NCBI RefSeq assembly: GCF_005405085.1
Contig: NZ_BJDJ01000003.1
Location: 62,001-126,000 of the forward strand
Direction: 5' to 3'
DNA length: 64,000 nucleotides
Origin: Lactiplantibacillus daowaiensis
GTDB lineage: Bacteria > Bacillota > Bacilli > Lactobacillales > Lactobacillaceae
The translations under genes were made by a program, and so were the position numbers. Numbering within the stretch: the stretch's first letter is position 1; every line of letters starts with the position of its first letter. Below the pieces are notes generated by a model. It was not told the DNA's origin and ran no database searches. It saw nothing but the letters and a program-made list of their open reading frames with translations. Below are positions 7,925 through 13,395 of this stretch, piece by piece.

Positions 7925-8407
7925 ATGAAATTAAGTGAATTAGAGTCAGCAATTACGGCAAGCTCTTTACAATGGACGATAGACAATTCTGGTACGTTCT
8001 TGACTATTGGTGATCCAATGCATGACGGTTATCCGTATGCGAAGCTAAGGTTAAAAGGCGTTTACTATGAGATAGCCAATTTACTTCCATCTTTGGCCCG
8101 AAATATCATTGAATTCATGGCGACCCCCATTAGTCAACGTGTTATCAGCGTTAAAAAGTGGAATGTTGTTATTGGTGCTGATACAGACGATCCGGATTAT
8201 ATAAGTGTATATTGCAAAGGCGAACATGAGGGCGATTTTAATGTAGATGCTGCGGCTATAGAATGTGATTTGACTTGCGATAGAAGTTGTCAATTTACAG
8301 ACAAAGAATTTAAAGACCTGATTAGTGCCTTAAAAAAGCAGCCACATGGTGACGTGCTAGCTAAGATAGCCGAATTGGGGAAACGTGAGGTTGAATGCGA
8401 TGAGTAG
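7925..8407 (+). CDS. Small phage protein, unknown function
   Basis: 160 residues, ribosome site GGGGATTGATGAA before ATG 7925 (moderate). It contains a cysteine pair region (AIECDLTCDRSCQF), which could bind a metal, but the spacing does not match a standard zinc ribbon. Otherwise unrecognised. Confidence 0.65.
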   Translation: MKLSELESAITASSLQWTIDNSGTFLTIGDPMHDGYPYAKLRLKGVYYEIANLLPSLARNIIEFMATPISQRVISVKKWNVVIGADTDDPDYISVYCKGEHEGDFNVDAAAIECDLTCDRSCQFTDKEFKDLISALKKQPHGDVLAKIAELGKREVECDE

Positions 8408-8663
8408 CGTGTTAATAGTGACCATTGGGTTGATCGTGATATTAGCGGGAAATTTATATTATGAACGAAAGCAAAGAGAATTATTTGAGCGTGCATATCG
8501 AAGCATGTGTATTCGGTTCACACAACACTTAGCCGATGACTACAAAGGGAAGCGGATGGTTGTAAAGGTGAATGGAGGGATTGGCAACATGAGTAACGTT
8601 GGAGTTGTTGAACCTACCGATGAATTGCGGCGGCAAGTGTTTGAATTGTTTGGGGAGGACTAA
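8400..8663 (+). CDS. Small membrane-anchored phage protein
   Basis: 87 residues from ATG 8400, supported by GTGAGG (8385-8390) inside the previous gene. Residues 4-20 form one hydrophobic helix (VLIVTIGLIVILAGNLYY) followed by a basic stretch, so a bitopic membrane protein with a cytoplasmic tail is likely. Function unknown. Confidence 0.65.
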   Translation: MSSVLIVTIGLIVILAGNLYYERKQRELFERAYRSMCIRFTQHLADDYKGKRMVVKVNGGIGNMSNVGVVEPTDELRRQVFELFGED

Positions 8664-8665
8664 AA

Positions 8666-9142
8666 ATGAAACTAGCTATTAATAGACAATTTGGTGGATT
8701 TCAACTGTCGATGGCTTCACAAATTCATGTGGCCGAACGTAAGGGTATCAAAGTTTACCCATATATTTCAAAGCTATTTTCAAGGGCGGATTATATGGAC
8801 ATGACTAAAACGTATATAAAGTACACCGGCCTCGCCGAAGAAGCATTTGATCAATTGGAACTATTTCAAAAAGACCCCCAAGTTGATCAATTTGTGTTGA
8901 AAGACATGTCCACCGACTGGGATGGATATATACAAAAATTTAAACCTTGGAAGTGGGAACCTGATAAAAACCGGACTGATAAGGATTTGATTGCGACTAT
9001 TCTGGCGGATGGTGATGCTGCTAATACCCGAGTGTCTGAACTTAAGATCGTTGAGGTGCCAGACGGCTATGACTATAAGATCGATGACTATGACGGTATG
9101 GAAACGGTATACATTGGCAAAGATTTAAGAACAATTAATTGA
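8666..9142 (+). CDS. Phage protein, unknown function
   Basis: 158 residues, clear GGGGAGG ribosome site (8652-8658). The N-terminal half (ISKLFSRADYMDMTKTYIKY) is helical, the middle has DWDGYIQKFKPWKWEPDK and the end a small acidic beta part. No family recognised. Confidence 0.65.
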   Translation: MKLAINRQFGGFQLSMASQIHVAERKGIKVYPYISKLFSRADYMDMTKTYIKYTGLAEEAFDQLELFQKDPQVDQFVLKDMSTDWDGYIQKFKPWKWEPDKNRTDKDLIATILADGDAANTRVSELKIVEVPDGYDYKIDDYDGMETVYIGKDLRTIN

Positions 9143-9159
9143 GATTGGGAGGACTAAAA

Positions 9160-9381
9160 ATGAAAATTAAGGTGTTTCAGTTTGCTGATGGGCAGTATCT
9201 GCTAACTAAACCTGAAATGGTTCACAGTGGTGGCATGATGTCTAAAGCAATTATTGGATATAGAAAAACGAACGACTTATTTGATGCTTACCAATTTTAA
9301 AAAAACGAAGAGGTACCATGGCTAAATGATTTAAATGGTGAGCTAGTGGCTTTAAAAATTTCAGTGGGTAGAGAGGACTAG
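9160..9381 (+). pseudogene. Small phage gene interrupted by one in-frame stop
   Basis: ATG 9160 has a strong ribosome site (GGGAGG, 9147-9152). The first 46 codons (MKIKVFQFADGQYLLTKPEM onward) end at TAA 9298-9300, but the same frame stays open as KNEEVPWLNDLNGELVALKI up to TAG 9379-9381, three bases before the next gene. The original product was probably 73 residues, with a GAA, CAA or AAA codon mutated to TAA. It could alternatively be a true 46-residue protein with the rest by chance; the perfect fit to the next start argues against that. Confidence 0.6.
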
Positions 9382-9383
9382 AA

Positions 9384-9956
9384 ATGAAAAAAATTAAGTT
9401 GATTTCAGTACTGATGTTATGCGGGTTGTTAGTGTCTGGGTGTTCTAGTAGCACGGGTGCTATGCAAGGCAAGGTCGTTTCTAAGGAGCACCTTAATCGG
9501 AAGATTACCATGGCAAGCCCTAAGATGGTGCCAGTGTTTGCACACGTTAGTGGAGGGCATGTTTCAACTGGTGGCCACGTTTCTGTTGGTCATACAACCG
9601 GCGGAACGCATACGACAACCCACGTTACTACAGAACATACAACGACCCACGTAACTGAAACCGAAGGAACGCATACGACTAGTGCCGGTAAATCAACACC
9701 GGCCGTAAAAAGTGTTAAATCGGGAACTAAATCAGGTTTTAGCACTAGTCACCAGTCGTTATACAGTCATTCTTACTACCCATTTTGGTACACGGGGGCG
9801 ATGACTCGTCATGATAATTCAGAACGCTATGTTTTGACAGTATCAATTAACGGCAAGCATAAGCGTTTATCAGTTTCTAAGCGTCAATATGAGTCTGTGA
9901 AAGTGGGTCAATACATTAGTGTTGACGGCAAAAACTTCAAAGTAATCAAAAAGTAG
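9384..9956 (+). CDS. Phage-encoded lipoprotein with His/Thr-rich segment
   Basis: 190 residues. Basic start, hydrophobic helix and lipobox LVSGC with Cys20 as the lipidated residue, so the protein is expected on the outer face of the membrane. Residues 50-95 are a low-complexity His/Thr/Gly run (GGHVSTGGHVSVGHTTGG and following) with about ten histidines, able in principle to bind metal. The C-terminal 60 residues form a small beta domain (RYVLTVSINGKHKRLSVSKR, VGQYISVDGKNFKVI). Prophage lipoproteins are often superinfection-exclusion or fitness factors, but no known family is recognised. Ribosome site GAGAGGA (9371-9377). Confidence 0.8.
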   Translation: MKKIKLISVLMLCGLLVSGCSSSTGAMQGKVVSKEHLNRKITMASPKMVPVFAHVSGGHVSTGGHVSVGHTTGGTHTTTHVTTEHTTTHVTETEGTHTTSAGKSTPAVKSVKSGTKSGFSTSHQSLYSHSYYPFWYTGAMTRHDNSERYVLTVSINGKHKRLSVSKRQYESVKVGQYISVDGKNFKVIKK

Positions 9957-9965
9957 GTGAAAACC

Positions 9966-10172
9966 ATGTTAACTAAAGAGGAATGCCCATTTTGCCATGG
10001 TAAGGCTGATTTAAATGATCCGTCCAATAGCAGATTTCAAATAAATGTAGATATTAGCGATCCTAACTATCCAATGATTAGCGTTAGCTATATGAATGAT
10101 GATGACTATGACTATACACGAGTCATTAATTATTGCCCAATATGCGGTAGAAAGCTGGGTGTAATAGCGTGA
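9966..10172 (+). CDS. Small zinc-ribbon phage protein
   Basis: 68 residues from ATG 9966 (TAGGTG at 9953-9958). Two knuckles frame the protein: CPFC near residue 7 and CPICGRKL near the C-terminus, a standard zinc ribbon like restriction-alleviation (Lar-type) and other small phage proteins. Function cannot be fixed from this fold. Confidence 0.72.
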   Translation: MLTKEECPFCHGKADLNDPSNSRFQINVDISDPNYPMISVSYMNDDDYDYTRVINYCPICGRKLGVIA

Positions 10173-10423
10173 TTAAAACTTTGAAAGTAGCGAACCACTG
10201 GTTTAATGACAGCGGCGATGTTGAGATTGTCTTGCTAGTGCCACTTGATAAAAGCAAAGAGCTTAGAAATGATTTATTCTGGTATGACGGTAATAATCGG
10301 CCGTTATGGTCACGTGGAACTGAACTTACTGACAAAGACGTTTTGAAAACTCACTGTTATAAGCAACGTAAAATGTCATCAATTGATGACATACCTAATG
10401 ACTGTTTTATGTCTATGACTTAG
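10169..10423 (+). CDS. Small phage protein, unknown function
   Basis: 84 residues starting at GTG 10169, which overlaps the previous stop (GTGA). No recognised domain. Translation is probably coupled to the zinc-ribbon gene. Confidence 0.6.
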   Translation: MIKTLKVANHWFNDSGDVEIVLLVPLDKSKELRNDLFWYDGNNRPLWSRGTELTDKDVLKTHCYKQRKMSSIDDIPNDCFMSMT

Positions 10424-10433
10424 GAGGAATAAA

Positions 10434-10745
10434 ATGATTAAAGTTTATAAAGGCTGGGCTTTTGATGAGGATGAATATAAGAAACGTGATATTAACAGAG
10501 AGTCGTTTAAACAATTAATTGAGCGATACAAAGTGGGCTATGGTGAAGAAAATGAATTATCGGAATATTTTGCTTTTGACGGTGAATTTTTAGAAACAAA
10601 GCACTGTGAATTTAATGAATTAATGGTTGCTTTTAAGCGTTTGCCACCAACTTACAATGAGAGTCATGCACAAGTCATTATTAATAAGCCACGATTAGAA
10701 GATGACGTTATATGCATTACGATTTATGACGATTATGTAGAATAA
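10434..10745 (+). CDS. Small phage protein, unknown function
   Basis: 103 residues with a good TAGGAGGAA ribosome site (10422-10430). Acidic overall; begins MIKVYKGWAFDEDEYKKRD. Not assigned. Last gene before the structured junction that leads to the late regulator. Confidence 0.65.
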   Translation: MIKVYKGWAFDEDEYKKRDINRESFKQLIERYKVGYGEENELSEYFAFDGEFLETKHCEFNELMVAFKRLPPTYNESHAQVIINKPRLEDDVICITIYDDYVE

Positions 10746-10751
10746 AAAAAC

Positions 10752-10822
10752 GCCGCCACTAATGGCCGCGCTACGATTAATCCCGAATAAATTAATTATA
10801 GCATAGCTTAAGGGGTGGCGGC
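10752..10822 (+). promoter_or_regulatory. Inverted repeat enclosing the late-regulator ribosome site
   Basis: GCCGCCAC (10752-10759) is complementary to GTGGCGGC (10815-10822), an 8-bp GC-rich pairing across 55 bases. The right arm covers the end of the AAGGGGTGG ribosome site of the regulator gene at 10824. Folding would hide that site, so it may delay expression of the late activator. Seen in sequence; function inferred. Confidence 0.45.
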
Positions 10823-10823
10823 T

Positions 10824-11303
10824 TTGATAGAACCGATTTTTAGAAGTAGTGAATACGATGATGATGCGACACGTAAGAACGTTTTGCACGCCTTACGGGG
10901 ATATAAAGGGCTAATCATCAAACGGCAGCAGTTAGAAGCTTACCACTTATCTGGGCAAGCCTATGATGGTATGCCACACAGTACAACCAATATAAATCAT
11001 GAGGAAGAAAAGGAAATGAAACGGCTGGAGAAACAGGAAGCCAATGAATGGGAGATCACGTTGCTTAACAATGCGTTAAAGCTTATGGGGCAAGTGGACG
11101 ATCACAGCGAGCAACTGGCGGACGTGTTGCGGCTGCAGTTCTTTGAATTTAACAAAGTTGAAGTGTGCTGCTATAAATTCTCGCAAAAGTACAAGTTACC
11201 AGATTTTCCACGACAAACCTTTTACGACTACCGTAAAGAGGCACTGTTAAAGTTTCCCTTATTTTACCCGCGTGAATTACGAGTTAAAAAGGATGGAAAA
11301 TAA
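10824..11303 (+). CDS. ArpU/RinA-like late transcription regulator
   Basis: 159 residues from TTG 10824, 8 bases after AAGGGG; an in-frame GTG at 10815 is possible but overlaps the ribosome site. Size and layout fit the ArpU/RinA group: helical N-terminus (LRGYKGLIIKRQQLEAY), a central charged stretch and a C-terminal HTH-like end (KVEVCCYKFSQKYKLPDFPR followed by QTFYDYRKEALLKFP). Such proteins activate the packaging-head-tail operon in Gram-positive phages. Its place immediately before iterons, RNA genes and terminase genes supports that. Family call is from layout and position. Confidence 0.72.
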   Translation: MIEPIFRSSEYDDDATRKNVLHALRGYKGLIIKRQQLEAYHLSGQAYDGMPHSTTNINHEEEKEMKRLEKQEANEWEITLLNNALKLMGQVDDHSEQLADVLRLQFFEFNKVEVCCYKFSQKYKLPDFPRQTFYDYRKEALLKFPLFYPRELRVKKDGK

Positions 11304-11305
11304 AT

Positions 11306-11355
11306 CCGTACATTATTCGTACACTTTTCGTACTAAATCCGTACACAGTTCGTAC
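11306..11355 (+). repeat. Five 11-bp iterons with core CGTAC
   Basis: The core CGTAC recurs at 11307, 11318, 11329, 11340 and 11351, exactly 11 bases apart each time; flanks are A/T rich with T or C before the core. One repeat per helical turn places all copies on one DNA face. The cluster starts 3 bases after the late-regulator stop and ends about 20 bp before a -10-like TATATT. Probable binding array for the late activator, possibly also a packaging signal. Confidence 0.85.
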
Positions 11356-11376
11356 CAAATTAGCGTTTTAGGGGGT

Positions 11377-11431
11377 TATATTTGTATTATCGAATGTTAG
11401 GTAAGCCACCCCCGGCTGATACCTAGCATTC
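11377..11431 (+). promoter_or_regulatory. Probable late promoter and leader hairpin
   Basis: TATATT (11377-11382) or TATTAT (11385-11390) could serve as -10; there is no -35 match, as expected of an activator-dependent promoter with iterons upstream. GAATGTTAGGTA (11392-11403) pairs with TACCTAGCATTC (11420-11431) through 12 positions including one wobble, with AGCC/GGCT (11404-11407, 11414-11417) nested. The hairpin ends 2 bases before tRNA-Asn and may guide its 5' processing. Confidence 0.5.
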
Positions 11432-11433
11432 AT

Positions 11434-11505
11434 GTGGCTTTAGCTCAATGGCAGAGCGCCGGTCTGTTAAACCGGATGTTGCTGGTTCAAATCCAGCAAG
11501 CTACG
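11434..11505 (+). tRNA. tRNA-Asn (anticodon GTT)
   Basis: Complete cloverleaf: acceptor GTGGCTT with AAGCTAC, D arm GCTC/GAGC, anticodon stem CCGGT/ACCGG with loop CTGTTAA, T arm GCTGG-TTCAAAT-CCAGC, discriminator G. CCA is not encoded. Phage-borne, between the late regulator and terminase. Confidence 0.95.
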
Positions 11506-11565
11506 TTGTCCTGCGGGTGACATAAAACCTAGCGTTTGTCCTAATAGTGACCGAAAACCTATTAG

Positions 11566-11650
11566 GGAGTGGTAAGCATAACGGCATTGCAGCGGTTTAC
11601 TAAACCGTTACGCCTGACCGGCGTTGCTGGTTCAAGTCCAGCTCACTCCG
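11566..11650 (+). tRNA. tRNA-Ser with unusual anticodon ACT
   Basis: Acceptor GGAGTGG with TCACTCC, anticodon stem GCGGT/ACCGT around loop TTACTAA, long variable arm with CGCC/GGCG stem as required for serine, T arm GCTGG-TTCAAGT-CCAGC, discriminator G. The anticodon at 34-36 is ACT, reading AGU; bacterial AGY tRNAs normally have GCT. A short hairpin CTAATAG/CTATTAG (11541-11547, 11558-11564) lies directly upstream, possibly for processing. Confidence 0.88.
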
Positions 11651-11762
11651 TTATCAGCCGTGAAGCTCTGGCAGATCGTTGGTGAGAAAGGTGTCGGAAC
11701 CTTTCAAAACTGCCTACGTTGTGATAGCTGAGTTCACAGACGTGTGGCTCAAAGGCTGATAA
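11651..11762 (+). ncRNA. Unassigned structured RNA between tRNA genes
   Basis: TTATCAGCC (11651-11659) and GGCTGATAA (11754-11762) form a perfect 9-bp closing helix. Inside: GGCAG/CTGCC (11670-11674, 11710-11714) enclosing a 7-bp hairpin GAAAGGT/ACCTTTC with a 6-base loop; and a second arm ACGT-TGTGA pairing with TCACA-g-ACGT (11716-11724, 11734-11743). Loop bases TGAG (11729-11732) could pair with CTCA (11748-11751), a possible pseudoknot. It starts directly after tRNA-Ser, lacks a T-loop motif and a long ORF, so it is not a tRNA. No known family recognised. Confidence 0.6.
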
Positions 11763-11772
11763 AAATCCAACT

Positions 11773-11880
11773 GTGCTTGTGGCGGAATGGGTAGACGCAG
11801 AAAGACAATAGAGATTAGGTATGGAGCTGGCCAGAAAATTCCAAACTAGTCATGTAGGGTTCAAATCCCTACCAAGCACA
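11773..11880 (+). tRNA. tRNA-Leu-like element without a normal anticodon arm
   Basis: Acceptor GTGCTTG with CAAGCAC plus A, a leucine-type D arm (TGGCGGAATGGGTAGACGCA) and a T arm GTAGGG-TTCAAAT-CCCTAC are clear. The middle is about 20 bases too long and no 5-bp anticodon stem with a 7-base loop can be drawn after the D arm. Instead GATTAG (11813-11818) pairs with CTAGTC (11846-11851) and TGGA (11822-11825) with TCCA (11840-11843). The T stem is one pair longer than standard. Either a decayed tRNA-Leu or a tRNA mimic. Confidence 0.6.
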
Positions 11881-11882
11881 TT

Positions 11883-11959
11883 AGACAGGTAACTACATTG
11901 ATACAATTTTTGATTGCTAAATAAACACCTCCTAACTTATATAACATTGTTGCCTGTCT
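11883..11959 (+). ncRNA. Stem-loop carrying an anti-Shine-Dalgarno sequence
   Basis: AGACAGGTAAC (11883-11893) pairs with GTTGCCTGTCT (11949-11959) over 11 positions (one wobble). The 55-base interior is A/T rich and contains CACCTCCT, the same octamer as the 16S rRNA 3' end, apparently unpaired. On the other strand this is a ribosome site, but no ORF follows it there. May be a spacer hairpin between tRNAs, or an RNA that pairs with ribosome sites. Confidence 0.4.
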
Positions 11960-11960
11960 T

Positions 11961-11990
11961 AACCCCACTAGTTCAGTAGCTAGTGGGGTT
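11961..11990 (+). terminator. Perfect 11-bp hairpin before tRNA-Ile
   Basis: AACCCCACTAG (11961-11971) and CTAGTGGGGTT (11980-11990) are perfectly complementary around an 8-base loop. Only three T's follow, so termination would be weak; since tRNA-Ile starts 5 bases later, a processing stem or partial attenuator is equally likely. Confidence 0.5.
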
Positions 11991-11994
11991 ATTT

Positions 11995-12066
11995 GTTTCT
12001 GTAACTAAATGGTAGAGTGCCCACCTTATAAGTGAGAGGTTGCCGGTTCAATCCCGGCCAGAAACA
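11995..12066 (+). tRNA. tRNA-Ile with anticodon TAT (reads AUA)
   Basis: Acceptor GTTTCTG with CAGAAAC, D arm ACT/AGT, anticodon stem CCCAC/GTGAG (one mismatch) with loop CTTATAA, T arm GCCGG-TTCAATC-CCGGC, discriminator A. The anticodon is TAT, which reads AUA directly, unlike the usual bacterial route of CAT modified to lysidine by TilS. AUA is generally a rare codon, so a phage copy may supplement the host. Confidence 0.9.
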
Positions 12067-12093
12067 TTTAAACAAATTTACGGAGGCGCCAAA

Positions 12094-12390
12094 ATGAAAG
12101 TTAAGTTCAAAATTATCAGCACTTCACTGTTACTGTGTAGTGCAATTGCCCTTTGGGGACTCGCGTTTAAAGTAATTGATAATATTGTAGGCCCGCCTAA
12201 TTACAGCTTTACTATATATGTTTTTATGGCAATTTTTGTCATTGCATTTGTAGTCATGACTAATTTCGATGAACCGATATTTGATTTTGTTGACTGGCTA
12301 TTGACGATTTCGATCATGTCAATTACGAGTTCAACTTGTTTATTGGTAATAGTTGGAATTATTAAATTGTTTGTATGGTGGCTAGCATGA
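12094..12390 (+). CDS. Small membrane protein with about three TM helices
   Basis: 98 residues from ATG 12094, 7 bases after CGGAGG (12081-12086). Hydrophobic segments at roughly residues 8-27, 38-58 and 70-95 (SLLLCSAIALWGLAFKVI, YVFMAIFVIAFVVM, and a last one ending LFVWWLA). An earlier in-frame ATG overlaps tRNA-Ile and is rejected. Unknown function; first ORF of the late region after the tRNAs. Confidence 0.7.
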   Translation: MKVKFKIISTSLLLCSAIALWGLAFKVIDNIVGPPNYSFTIYVFMAIFVIAFVVMTNFDEPIFDFVDWLLTISIMSITSSTCLLVIVGIIKLFVWWLA

Positions 12391-12587
12391 TTAAACGGAC
12401 ATCCGAGGGACTACAGTGGCCCATTGATCGCAAGGTAAACCATGACTTGCGTGATTGGCCGTGTGATCGTAAGAAGCATAGTAAATCGAAGGAGATTGGT
12501 AAGCATGGCCCAAAAAGCAAAAACACTTACAGAACGCCAATACGAACGTGGTATTTGGAATCCGAAAATGGTAGCCACCGCAATTAG
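12387..12587 (+). CDS. Short basic ORF overlapping the next gene, doubtful
   Basis: 66 codons; its ATG overlaps the stop of the membrane protein gene (ATGA), which favours coupled translation, but its last 83 bases overlap the gene at 12505 in another frame. Composition is K/R/H rich. Either a real small phage gene, or only its first part (before 12505) is under selection. Confidence 0.35.
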   Translation: MIKRTSEGLQWPIDRKVNHDLRDWPCDRKKHSKSKEIGKHGPKSKNTYRTPIRTWYLESENGSHRN

Positions 12588-12741
12588 CGAAAAAGTTAAC
12601 AGTGAAAACGTGACGGGGATTGGTGCAGTTGTCATAAAGGGTGACGGGACTGCCGAATTTCTTTCGAGTTCAGATAATTCGTTCGAGTTACTAGGTGCCA
12701 TCGACTTGCTTCATCAAAGTATTCGCAATGAAATAGATTAG
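12505..12741 (+). CDS. Small phage protein ahead of terminase genes
   Basis: 78 residues from ATG 12505 after AAGGAG (12489-12494). Contains a compact beta core (GIGAVVIKGDGTAEFLSSSD) and a final amphipathic helix (LLGAIDLLHQSI). Not recognised. Position suggests a packaging or head-related accessory. Confidence 0.65.
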   Translation: MAQKAKTLTERQYERGIWNPKMVATAISEKVNSENVTGIGAVVIKGDGTAEFLSSSDNSFELLGAIDLLHQSIRNEID

Positions 12742-12777
12742 CTTAAGGCCATGTTTAAGGGGGTGTGGTGGTATGTA

Positions 12778-13395
12778 ATGAAACGTAAGTTAACGCTCAA
12801 GCAACAGAATTTTGCTGATGAGTATATTATATCTGGAAATGCCGCGGATGCCGCGCGTAAGGCCGGTTACAGTGAGCATACGGCCCGTTCAGTCGGTCAA
12901 GAGAACCTGACAAAACCTGACATAAAGGAATACATTGCTGCACGACTTAAAGAGTTGGAAAGCAAAAAGGTTGCGACCCAACAAGAAGTATTTGAGTTTC
13001 TAACGCGCATTATGCGCCGCCAAGAAATTGAGCAGGTGGTTGTCACGCTTAAGAAGCCTACCACGGTTAAGATGACGAACGCAAAGGGTGATACCTACGA
13101 TAAGTTTGCCTATGAAGATGTTGACGATATTGTAGATGTGCCTACCAAGAATTCGGATGCTATGAAGGCCGCTGACATTCTGACGCGTGTGCTTGGCATG
13201 AGTAAGGGCATTGATCCGGAACTAGGCAAAGCGCAAACGCGTAAGGCTAATGCTGAGGCTACGGTTGCGGAAGCTAAGGCCGCTCTTGTTACTAACAATC
13301 AGAACGATCAAATGAATGCGCTGGATCGCTTGCTTAATACCATTACCGATGGCATTAAAGATGATGGGAATGAGGGTGATAAGGATAGCAGTTAA
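12778..13395 (+). CDS. terS: Terminase small subunit
   Basis: 205 residues from ATG 12778. The N-terminus is the Terminase_2 signature: LTLKQQNFADEYIISGNAAD, AARKAGYSEHTARSVGQ, then LTKPDIKEYIAARLKELE, i.e. an HTH that binds the packaging site followed by the oligomerisation helix. The C-terminal third (AQTRKANAEATVAEAKAAL) is a coiled coil that contacts the large subunit. Upstream purine run AAGGGGGTG is further away than usual (about 13 bases), so an in-frame upstream start is possible. Overlaps the large subunit gene. Confidence 0.92.
   Translation: MKRKLTLKQQNFADEYIISGNAADAARKAGYSEHTARSVGQENLTKPDIKEYIAARLKELESKKVATQQEVFEFLTRIMRRQEIEQVVVTLKKPTTVKMTNAKGDTYDKFAYEDVDDIVDVPTKNSDAMKAADILTRVLGMSKGIDPELGKAQTRKANAEATVAEAKAALVTNNQNDQMNALDRLLNTITDGIKDDGNEGDKDSS

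Noticed and set aside
11905-11935. Minus-strand ribosome-site-like GGAGGTG in the RNA block
   Set aside because: Reading leftward gives a stop within a few codons in the relevant frames; no type I toxin or other ORF follows.
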